Below, one piece after another: positions 14,350 to 21,715 of a stretch of DNA of 64,000 nucleotides. The translations under genes and the position numbers were made by a program. The notes below the pieces were generated by a model. The model did no database searches, was not told the DNA's origin, and was given only the letters and a program-made list of their open reading frames with translations. The stretch is taken from assembly GCF_004402705.1 (NCBI RefSeq), contig NZ_SOFM01000040.1:1-64000 (forward strand), written 5' to 3'. Position 1 is the first letter of the stretch; the number at the start of each line of letters is the position of its first letter. The DNA comes from Cryobacterium mannosilyticum (GTDB lineage: Bacteria > Actinomycetota > Actinomycetes > Actinomycetales > Microbacteriaceae).

Positions 14350-16958
14350 GCCGCAGGCTGTGGCACATTCTCACCGGCGTCCTCGTTCCGGCCTGGCTTT
14401 TCCTCACCCTCGTCGCCGTGCTCATCCACCGTTTCCTTCCCGTGGCTCCCTGGCTGATGGTGCATCTGCTGCTGCTCGGTGCCGTCAGCAGCGCCATCCT
14501 GATCTGGAGCCAGCACTTCGCCGACACCCTGCTCCGGCGCCAGGCCCTCGGCGGGCGCACCTCACTCGGCGCCCGGCTCGCGGCGCACACCATCGGGGCG
14601 ATCCTGGTGATCACCGGCATCGTCGGCGGATGGTGGCCGGTGGTGCTGGCCGGCGGCATCCTGGTCGGCGGCAACGCACTCGCCCACGCGGCGATCCTCC
14701 TGGCCCAGTCGCGGGGGGCGCTGCCGGCCCGGTTCGCGCCGCTCGTGCGCTACTACATGGCCGCCGGCGTCGCGCTGGCGCTCGGGGTGACGGCGGGAGT
14801 GCTGATGGCCCGCACCGACATCGACGGCGAACCCTTCGAACGGCTCTTCATCGCGCACATCGGCCTCAACCTGCTCGGCTGGGTCGGGCTGACCGTGGTC
14901 GGCACGGTCGCCCTGCTCTGGCCGACCGTGCTGCACGCCCGGGTGCAGAGCACCAGGGCCGCCGCTCGCGGAACCCTGACCCTGTTCATCGCCGGTCTCA
15001 TCCTGCTCGTGGCCGGTTGCCTGACCGACCTGCGCCTGGTCACCGCGCTCGGCGTCGCCGTCTACCTCGTCGGCCTCGGCCTGGTCCTGATCGAGGTCGT
15101 GAGCCTCGGACGCGCCTCCCCGCCGGTGACCTTCGCCGGTTGGAGCCTCGGCGCGGCCCTGGCCTGGTTCGCCCTGTGTGTGCTCGGCTTCGGCCTGCTC
15201 GTCGCCCTCGCACCCGACTGGGTCGGCGCGGCGGACCGGCTCGAGCAGCTCGTCCCCGTCTTCGCGGTCGGCTTCGCCGCCCAGATCCTGCTCGGCGCCC
15301 TGAGCCACCTGCTGCCCGTCGTGCTCGGCGGCGGCCCCCGGGTGGCGAAGGCCACCGCCCGCGAGCTCGATCGCGGCGCACTGTTCCGGGTGATCGTGAC
15401 GAACCTGGGCCTGGTCGTCTATCTGCTCCCGGTCACCAGCCTGGTCAAGGTCGCCCTCTCCCTCCTCGTCGTCGGCACCCTCGCCTCCTTCCTGGTGCTG
15501 ATGACCCGCGCCATGAAGGTGAACCGGCGGCTGCGGGCGGATGCCGTCCCGCCGGTCCCCGGCCGGCCTGCCCCGGCCACGACACCACCCCCGCGACGCA
15601 CCGGTGCCGTCCTCGCCGCGACCGCCGCCCTGCTCCTCGCGGTCACGGGCGGGGTGGCCCTCGACCCCGCGGCCGTCGGCCTCGCCGGCGCAGCGGCATC
15701 CGTGCCGGCGACCGGCCACACGACCACCGTCGACGTGGTGATGAAGAACACCCGGTTCACCCCGGACACCGTCAGGGTGCCCGTCGGCGATACCCTCGTG
15801 CTCCACCTGAGCAACGCCGACCAGATGGTGCACAATCTCGTCTTCGAGAACGGTGTCGTTTCGGGATCGGTCGCCCCCGGGGCCGCCACGACGATCGATG
15901 TCGGCGTGATCGGCGCCGACATCGACGGGTGGTGTTCGATCGCCGGGCACAAGCTGCTCGGCATGGTGCTGGACGTCGTGGCGGTCGGTGCCCCCGCAGC
16001 GGGCTCCACGGACGCGGCGGCATCAAAGGGACAGGGGACGATGGGCCACTCCGCGCCCGGCGCGCCGTCGGCGGCCGGGGACGTCGACCTGATGAAGGCG
16101 CCTGCTGCCTCGTTCGCCGCCCGGGACGCAGCCCTGCAGCCGGCGCCCGCCGGCACGGTGCACACCCTCACCCTGACGGTGAAAAACGTGGAGACCGAGG
16201 TGTCACCCGGGGTGCGCCAGACGCTGTGGACCTACAACGGCAGCGCTCCAGGGCCGACTCTGCACGGCCGGGTCGGCGACGTGTTCGACATCACCTTCGT
16301 CAACGACGGCACGATGGACCACTCGATCGACTTCCACGCGGGTGCGCTCGCCCCGGACAAACCGATGCGCAGCATCCGGCCGGGGGAGAGTCTGTCCTAC
16401 CGCTTCACCGCCACCCGCTCGGGCATCTGGCTCTACCACTGCTCCACCATGCCCATGTCGGTGCACATCGCCAACGGGATGTTCGGTGCGGTGGTCATCG
16501 ACCCGCCGGGCCTCGCCGCGGTCGATGAGGAATACGTGCTGGTGCAGTCGGAGCTCTACCTCGGCGCGCGGGGCGGGGAGGCAGACGCCGACCGGGTGGC
16601 GACCCGGAAACCCGACCTCGTGGTCTTCAACGGCTACGCCAACCAGTACGCGTCCCGGCCCCTCACGGCCAGGGTCGGCGAGAAAGTGCGCATCTGGATC
16701 CTCGATGCCGGCCCCAACGTCGGAAGCTCGTTCCACGTCGTCGGAGGCCAGTTCGACACCGTGTTCAAGGAGGGCGACTATCTCCTCCGCGACGGCGGCA
16801 GCACCGGAACGGGCGGCTCCCAGGTGCTCGACCTCGGCGTCGCGCAGGGCGGATTCGTCGAGCTCAGCTTCCCCGAGGCCGGGCACTACCCCTTCGTCAG
16901 CCACATCATGTCCGACGCCGAGAAGGGCGCTCGCGGTGTCGTCTCCGTGCAGCCGTGA
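14346..16958 (+). CDS. nirK: membrane-fused copper nitrite reductase with extra cupredoxin
   Basis: This 870-residue protein should reduce nitrite to NO. Residues 1 to about 395 form a polytopic membrane domain (roughly 10 segments, several helix histidines). After another hydrophobic segment (about 418-440), residues 460-555 are a plastocyanin-like cupredoxin with a complete type-1 copper set: His496, Cys530, His535, Met540. Residues about 600-870 are a two-domain NirK. Its type-1 ligands are His659, Cys699, His707 and Met712. Its type-2 ligands are His664, His698 and His853, with catalytic Asp662 and His797. The Cys699-His707 loop is one residue shorter than in Alcaligenes NirK, like the short-loop NirK class. 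The extra cupredoxin is probably a built-in electron donor to the NirK type-1 site (inference). The start overlaps the previous gene by 4 bp. Confidence 0.88.
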   Translation: MSRRLWHILTGVLVPAWLFLTLVAVLIHRFLPVAPWLMVHLLLLGAVSSAILIWSQHFADTLLRRQALGGRTSLGARLAAHTIGAILVITGIVGGWWPVVLAGGILVGGNALAHAAILLAQSRGALPARFAPLVRYYMAAGVALALGVTAGVLMARTDIDGEPFERLFIAHIGLNLLGWVGLTVVGTVALLWPTVLHARVQSTRAAARGTLTLFIAGLILLVAGCLTDLRLVTALGVAVYLVGLGLVLIEVVSLGRASPPVTFAGWSLGAALAWFALCVLGFGLLVALAPDWVGAADRLEQLVPVFAVGFAAQILLGALSHLLPVVLGGGPRVAKATARELDRGALFRVIVTNLGLVVYLLPVTSLVKVALSLLVVGTLASFLVLMTRAMKVNRRLRADAVPPVPGRPAPATTPPPRRTGAVLAATAALLLAVTGGVALDPAAVGLAGAAASVPATGHTTTVDVVMKNTRFTPDTVRVPVGDTLVLHLSNADQMVHNLVFENGVVSGSVAPGAATTIDVGVIGADIDGWCSIAGHKLLGMVLDVVAVGAPAAGSTDAAASKGQGTMGHSAPGAPSAAGDVDLMKAPAASFAARDAALQPAPAGTVHTLTLTVKNVETEVSPGVRQTLWTYNGSAPGPTLHGRVGDVFDITFVNDGTMDHSIDFHAGALAPDKPMRSIRPGESLSYRFTATRSGIWLYHCSTMPMSVHIANGMFGAVVIDPPGLAAVDEEYVLVQSELYLGARGGEADADRVATRKPDLVVFNGYANQYASRPLTARVGEKVRIWILDAGPNVGSSFHVVGGQFDTVFKEGDYLLRDGGSTGTGGSQVLDLGVAQGGFVELSFPEAGHYPFVSHIMSDAEKGARGVVSVQP

Positions 16959-17257
16959 TCTTGCCCGAAATTCGCTGGGAGAACCTTGACTGCGGCGTGT
17001 CGCACGCGTCGGTGAAATAGTCGCACCTTGGGCCGGTCGATCGATTTCCCCTGCAGAATGTCGCTCTCGCCTGCATCTTTCAGTTTCTAATAGGCGGCGC
17101 GAGCGGCGCTCATCCATATTTAAGATGAGGATCATAATTTTTAAACTGTGGTAGCTTTCAACCACCCCGCGTGACCCATCTGGGGGAGGAAACCCGGCCG
17201 CGTCCATTCGGCAGCCACGGTGACTTTGAACCACGCAACATGGAAAAGAGGCCCACC
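16959..17257 (+). promoter_or_regulatory. norZ upstream region with AT-rich candidate regulator site
   Basis: This 299-bp gap has no gene. Most of it is featureless, but an AT-rich island at 17119-17145 stands out. It starts TTTAAGATG, has ATGA-GGA-TCAT dyad symmetry at 17125-17135 and ends TTTTTAAA, so the outer TTTAA/TTAAA are also inverted. The AAGATG half resembles NsrR half-sites known from proteobacteria, which is a loose comparison. It lies about 110 bp upstream of the chosen norZ start and is the best candidate for NO-responsive control here. Confidence 0.4.
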
Positions 17258-19666
17258 GTGGTCCGATTGATATCCAGTGCACAGAACCTGCGTTCGGAGC
17301 TGATGGTTTCCAAGGGGTGGCTACAGGGCGTCGCCCTGGTGATGATCTTCGGCTTCGCCGTGATGGGGTTCCTGGCGGCGATGACCTACACAGACTCGAT
17401 GCCCCAGCCGAAGCAGGTGGTCGACGAGCAGGGTGCGGTCCTCTTCAGCGGCGCCGAGATCACTGCCGGCCAGCAGACCTTCGTGGGACGCGGCCTGCAG
17501 GAATACGGCTCCATCGTCGGGCACGGTGGCTATCTCGGTCCCGACTACACCGCCGATTACCTGCGACGATCCGCGACCTTCGTGCTCGACGCCCTTACCG
17601 AATCCGGCGTCCAGGACCCGCACGGAGCGCTTGTCGAGATGATGCGCACCAACCGCTACGACCCCGCCACGGGAACCCTGGTCTTCACCGACCTGCAGGT
17701 CAAGGCGTTCGACTCAGTGCAGCAGCACTACGCGGACTTCTTCGGCACGCCGACCACCAAGAACGGCCTGCTGCCGAGCGTGATCACCGACCCCGCGGAC
17801 ATCCACAACCTGACCGCGTTCATCGCGTGGACCTCGTGGGGTGCCTCCGCTGACCGGCCGGGACACGACTACTCGTACACCAACAACTGGCCCGCCGAGC
17901 CCCTCGTCGACAACGGCCCGACGGCCGACATCATCGTCTGGAGCGGGCTGTCCCTGATCTCCCTGATGGTCGCCCTCGGCGCCCTCTTCGCCCTCTATGG
18001 ACGCTGGAGCAAGAGAATGGGCTGGCAGCACGGCGAGGAAACCCCGCCGCTTTCATTCCGCCAACCCGGGACCGTCAAGGTGACGCCGGCCCAGTCGGCG
18101 ACCGCCTGGTTCTTCCTCGTGGTCGCGCTGATGTTCCTCGCGCAGGCGTTCCTCGGCGCCGCCGTCGAGCACTACCGGGTCGACCTGGAGGGCTTCTTCG
18201 GGCTGGACCTGGCCCAGCTGCTGCCGATCAACCTCGCCCGCACCTGGCACGTCCAGCTCTCGCTTCTCTGGACCGCCGCCTCGTTCCTCGCCGCCGGCAT
18301 CTTCCTGGCCCCGTACATCTCGGGCCACGAACCGAAGCGGCAGCACTGGCTCGCGTACGCGCTGCTCGGCGCCCTGGCTCTCGTCGTTGCCGGGTCGCTG
18401 ACCGGCGAGGCCCTGAGCATCTTCGGATTCCAGGCCGGAAAGGACTCGCCGTTCTGGGGCATGCAGTGGGAGTACATCGACCTGCCGAAGTTCTGGCAGG
18501 GTTTGCTCACCGTGGGACTCTTCCTCTGGATCGCGATCATCTACCGGGGCATCCGCGCCCGACTGAAGAGCGAACACCGCTTCAACCTGCCGTGGCTGTT
18601 CTTCTACTCCGGTCTCGCTATCCCGGCTTTCTACGCCGTCGGCATGCTCGCCGGCACCGAGGTCACCCTGAGCGTCGCCGAGTTCTGGCGCTTCTGGGTC
18701 GTGCACCTCTGGGTCGAGGACTTCCTCGAGTTGTTCACCACCGTGATGGTGGCCTACATCTTCGTCATGCTCGGGGTCGTGCACCGCAAGATCGCAATGC
18801 AGATCATTTTGCTCGACGTGATCTTGTATTCCGCCGGCGGAATCCTCGGCACCATGCACCACCTGTACTTTTCCGGCACGCCGGTCGAGCACATGGCGCT
18901 CGGCGCGTTCTTCTCCGCCCTGGAGGTCATCCCGCTGACCTTCCTGACGGTCGAGGCCTGGAGCTTCCTCCAGCTCGGGGCGCGGCAGCAGTCGCGCAGC
19001 TCCGCTCCGTTCCCGCACCGGTGGTCGGTCATGTTCCTGGTGGCCGTCGGCTTCTGGAACTTCCTCGGCGCTGGCGTGTTCGGCTTCCTGATCAATCTGC
19101 CGATCGTTTCCTACTACGAGATCGGCACGGCGCTCACGGCCAACCACGCCCATGCCTCCATGATGGGCGTCTACGGCATGATGGGGGTCGGCCTGTCGCT
19201 GTTCGCCCTGCGCTACCTGATTCCCGCCGACCGGTGGCCGGACAGGCTCGCGAAGATCTCGTTCTGGTCACTGAATATCGGGCTGGCCTGGATGACCTTC
19301 GCCACCCTGCTGCCCCTCGGCGTGCTGCAACTGTGGCACTCCGTCAGCGACGGCTATTTCGAGGCCCGCAGCATGAACTTCATCACGGGCACGGGCAACA
19401 CCGTACTTGAATGGCTGCGGATGCCCGGAGACCTGGTCTTCATCTTCGGCGGCGTGGTCCCGTTCGTTTGGATCGCCTGGCTCGGTGTGCGCTACCGGAT
19501 CAAGGGAACGACCCAGGACGTGCCGATGGAGGCATTGTTCGTCGAGGCGCAGCCGGTACCGGCATTCGGCGCCGACGACCCGGCGCCGGATGCCGGCTAC
19601 GGGACGGGCTACCGGCCGCGCGCCACGGACGAGGGCGACGGGACCGGCAGGATCGGAGGCGCATGA
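17258..19666 (+). CDS. norZ: quinol-dependent nitric oxide reductase (qNor)
   Basis: This single-chain NO reductase (2 NO to N2O) takes electrons from quinol. An ATG at 17240 is in frame, but GTG 17258 has AAAAGAGG 6 bases upstream and is preferred, giving 802 residues. The N-terminal extension typical of qNor (MVSKGWLQGVALVMIF membrane anchor, then LFSGAEITAGQQTFVGRGLQEYGSI) is fused to the heme-copper-oxidase-like core. Histidine motifs of the core are RTWHVQLSLLW, VVHLWVEDFLELF (metal His and Glu), GTMHHLYFSG (Fe-B pair) and TANHAHASMMGVYGM (heme ligands). The C-terminal tail is Asp/Gly/Pro-rich. It overlaps the next gene by 4 bp. Confidence 0.93.
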   Translation: MVRLISSAQNLRSELMVSKGWLQGVALVMIFGFAVMGFLAAMTYTDSMPQPKQVVDEQGAVLFSGAEITAGQQTFVGRGLQEYGSIVGHGGYLGPDYTADYLRRSATFVLDALTESGVQDPHGALVEMMRTNRYDPATGTLVFTDLQVKAFDSVQQHYADFFGTPTTKNGLLPSVITDPADIHNLTAFIAWTSWGASADRPGHDYSYTNNWPAEPLVDNGPTADIIVWSGLSLISLMVALGALFALYGRWSKRMGWQHGEETPPLSFRQPGTVKVTPAQSATAWFFLVVALMFLAQAFLGAAVEHYRVDLEGFFGLDLAQLLPINLARTWHVQLSLLWTAASFLAAGIFLAPYISGHEPKRQHWLAYALLGALALVVAGSLTGEALSIFGFQAGKDSPFWGMQWEYIDLPKFWQGLLTVGLFLWIAIIYRGIRARLKSEHRFNLPWLFFYSGLAIPAFYAVGMLAGTEVTLSVAEFWRFWVVHLWVEDFLELFTTVMVAYIFVMLGVVHRKIAMQIILLDVILYSAGGILGTMHHLYFSGTPVEHMALGAFFSALEVIPLTFLTVEAWSFLQLGARQQSRSSAPFPHRWSVMFLVAVGFWNFLGAGVFGFLINLPIVSYYEIGTALTANHAHASMMGVYGMMGVGLSLFALRYLIPADRWPDRLAKISFWSLNIGLAWMTFATLLPLGVLQLWHSVSDGYFEARSMNFITGTGNTVLEWLRMPGDLVFIFGGVVPFVWIAWLGVRYRIKGTTQDVPMEALFVEAQPVPAFGADDPAPDAGYGTGYRPRATDEGDGTGRIGGA

Positions 19667-20481
19667 TGGGCCCGATCGATCCTGAGGTCTGGTTCGCGCT
19701 GGCCTACGGCGGGTTCCTGCTGCTCATCGCCCACGTGCTGGACATCCTCGCCCGGCGCACGGCGACCAGCACGAGCAACGCGCGCTCCGGCGGGTTCAGC
19801 TACCACGAAGACCACGACGCGTGGACGTGTTCGGAGGACCAGTGGCTGTGGCCGATCTCCTTCGACCCCGACAACCGGGTGACCCGCTACCGCGCGTCGC
19901 CCACGGTCTGCAACCCGTGCCCGGTGAAGCACAACTGCACCACCGGCCACTCCGGCCGGGAGGTCGTGCGCAACATCGACTCATGGCCCAGTTCGGAAGC
20001 CGAGCGTTTCCACCGCGGCATCGCCTGCGCCGTGGTGGTGCTCGGGTTCGTGTGGCCACTAGCCGTCATGCTCCAGGGCCGAAGCATCCTGGAGCTCGCG
20101 GTGCTCGGATCGGCATCGGCGGCAATCGCCGCGGGAAGCTGGCCGCTCTGGTCTCACCTGCGCCGCGCCCCCGCGCGCTTCCCCGACCATCTCAAGTCCG
20201 AGGGCCTCGACGAGAGCGTCGCGGCCCGCGCGGTCACGGCGGCGGCCGAGCTCGCCCGGCAGGGCGGCTACGGCAGCATCCGAAAGACCGGACCCCGGCC
20301 GGTGCAGATCGAACCCTATGCGAGCTCCCGGCCGGCGCCGGAAGTCGATTCCGCCCCAGGCACGACGAAAGGAAACACCGTGCGCGCCTCATTCTCGGCC
20401 CGATGGGCCGAACTCGAGAAGGAAGCCGACCCGGGCGGCACGTCACCCGGCGACGGCTGGACCCGACGGGTCAACCCATGA
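19663..20481 (+). CDS. membrane-tethered cysteine-motif protein of the nor operon, unknown function
   Basis: The 272-residue product is read from ATGATG at 19663, with GGAGG just ahead (the second ATG at 19666 is better spaced). One membrane helix is at about 10-28. A compact domain follows (FSYHEDHDAWTCSEDQWLWP) ending in CNPCPVKHNC (CX2CX5C), so four cysteines plus His could hold an Fe-S cluster or zinc. A hydrophobic hairpin then spans about 125-165, and the C terminus is soluble and charged (ARWAELEKEADPGG). I do not recognise a named family. The 4-bp overlaps with norZ and the SPFH gene indicate that it works with qNor, perhaps in maturation or electron transfer (inference). Confidence 0.7.
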   Translation: MMGPIDPEVWFALAYGGFLLLIAHVLDILARRTATSTSNARSGGFSYHEDHDAWTCSEDQWLWPISFDPDNRVTRYRASPTVCNPCPVKHNCTTGHSGREVVRNIDSWPSSEAERFHRGIACAVVVLGFVWPLAVMLQGRSILELAVLGSASAAIAAGSWPLWSHLRRAPARFPDHLKSEGLDESVAARAVTAAAELARQGGYGSIRKTGPRPVQIEPYASSRPAPEVDSAPGTTKGNTVRASFSARWAELEKEADPGGTSPGDGWTRRVNP

Positions 20482-21338
20482 CGGCCTGGCTGATCGTGCT
20501 GGTCCTCCTCGTGGTGCTCGTGGCCGTCTGGCTGCTCGCATCCGTCAAGATCCTGCAGGAGTACGAACGCGGAGTCAGCTTCCGCCTGGGCCGCCTGCGG
20601 CCCGTGCTGGAACCCGGCCTGCAGATGATCTTCCCCGGAATCGACAAAATGGTGCGGGTCGACCTCCGGATCGTCACCCTGACGATCCCGCCGCAGGACG
20701 TCATCACCAAGGACAACGTGCCGGCCAGGGTCAACGCGGTGGTGCTGTTCCAGGTCACCGATCCGGTCCGGTCGGTGATGGCGGTCGAGAACCACGCCGT
20801 CGCCACCTCGCAGATGTCGCAGACCACTCTGCGCTCCGTGGTCGGCCGTGCAGACCTGGACACGCTCCTGGCGCACCGGGCCGACCTGAACGAGGACCTC
20901 GCCCGCAGCATCAACGCCCAGACCGAACCCTGGGGGGTTCAGGTCAAGGTCGTCGAGATCAAGGACGTCGAGATCCCCCAGGCCATGCAGCGGGCCATGG
21001 CGCGTGAGGCCGAGGCCGAGCGCGAACGCCGGGCCAAGATCATCAACGCGCACGGGGAGCTCCAGGCGTCGGAGGAGCTCGGCCAGGCCGCGGAGATCCT
21101 CAGCCGCAACCCGGCCTCGCTCCAGCTCCGCTACCTTCAGACCCTGCTCGAACTCGGCGCCGACCACAACTCCACCGTGGTCTTCCCGCTGCCGATGGAC
21201 ATCATCGGCCCGTTCTTGAACAAGGTCCCGCAATGGCTCGACCAACAGGGTGCCTCCAGGCAAGGGCCCGGCGCCGACCAGAACGCCACCGACCAGAACG
21301 CCACCGGCCAGAAAACGGATGTGAAGACCCATGACTGA
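20478..21338 (+). CDS. SPFH/Band 7 (stomatin-like, slipin) membrane protein
   Basis: The 286-residue protein has an N-terminal membrane helix (WLIVLVLLVVLVAVWLLA). The SPFH domain reads ILQEYERGVSFRLGRL, VLEPGLQMIFPGIDKM, PPQDVITKDNVPARVNAVV and WGVQVKVVEIKDVEIPQAM. A charged coiled-coil (AREAEAERERRAKIINA) follows, then the C-terminal LGADHNSTVVFPLPMDI typical of slipins. It overlaps the upstream gene by 4 bp (ATGA) and the downstream gene by 8 bp. Proteins of this kind organise membrane microdomains and scaffold proteases; here it may organise the qNor complex. The Asn/Ala/Thr/Asp-rich tail contains a DQNAT repeat. Confidence 0.88.
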   Translation: MTAWLIVLVLLVVLVAVWLLASVKILQEYERGVSFRLGRLRPVLEPGLQMIFPGIDKMVRVDLRIVTLTIPPQDVITKDNVPARVNAVVLFQVTDPVRSVMAVENHAVATSQMSQTTLRSVVGRADLDTLLAHRADLNEDLARSINAQTEPWGVQVKVVEIKDVEIPQAMQRAMAREAEAERERRAKIINAHGELQASEELGQAAEILSRNPASLQLRYLQTLLELGADHNSTVVFPLPMDIIGPFLNKVPQWLDQQGASRQGPGADQNATDQNATGQKTDVKTHD

Positions 21339-21618
21339 CACCTCGGCCCGGAACGGCCCGCGCAGGGAGACCGCGCCCGCTGCGTCTGCAGACCGCACCC
21401 GGTGCATCCGCTGGATGCTCATCGGAGCCTTCGTGGGCATTTTCGGCCCCATCGCCGGCTTCCTGGGTGGCACCATCGTCGACGCCGACCAACTCATCGG
21501 CGGCCTCGAACCGCTGTTCGTCTGGCTCTTCCTCGGCATGATGGTCGGGGGAGTGGGCGTCTGCGTCGGCATCATCGGCGCCCTGCGCTGGGTGAAGGGC
21601 AACTACCACCTCGAGTGA
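21331..21618 (+). CDS. small two-helix membrane protein
   Basis: This 95-residue protein starts with ATG inside the end of the SPFH gene (8-bp overlap). After a polar N terminus there are two membrane segments (about 28-48 and 62-85, MMVGGVGVCVGIIGAL) separated by a short acidic loop. It ends RWVKGNYHLE. No family is recognised. Its coupling to the SPFH gene suggests a partner role similar to the small membrane proteins that accompany some SPFH proteins, but it does not look like NfeD. It is the last gene of the norZ operon. Confidence 0.7.
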   Translation: MTDTSARNGPRRETAPAASADRTRCIRWMLIGAFVGIFGPIAGFLGGTIVDADQLIGGLEPLFVWLFLGMMVGGVGVCVGIIGALRWVKGNYHLE

Positions 21619-21630
21619 GCCGTCCCGCCC

Positions 21631-21715
21631 GTCGAATTCGACGGAGATTTTCGCATTCTGTTGCTGCATGGCCCGGTTTCGGGCTGGAAACGGGAAAATG
21701 TCCGTCGAATTTGAC
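21631..21715. terminator. long inverted repeat between convergent norZ operon and radical SAM gene
   Basis: The arms at 21631-21652 and 21694-21715 (22 nt each) pair at 20 of 22 positions. The 41-nt interior contains a second 5-bp hairpin (21671-21675 with 21680-21684). The element fills the gap between the two convergent stop codons and touches the TAG of the reverse gene. It fits a bidirectional terminator but is longer than needed and could be a member of a repetitive extragenic family. Confidence 0.6.
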
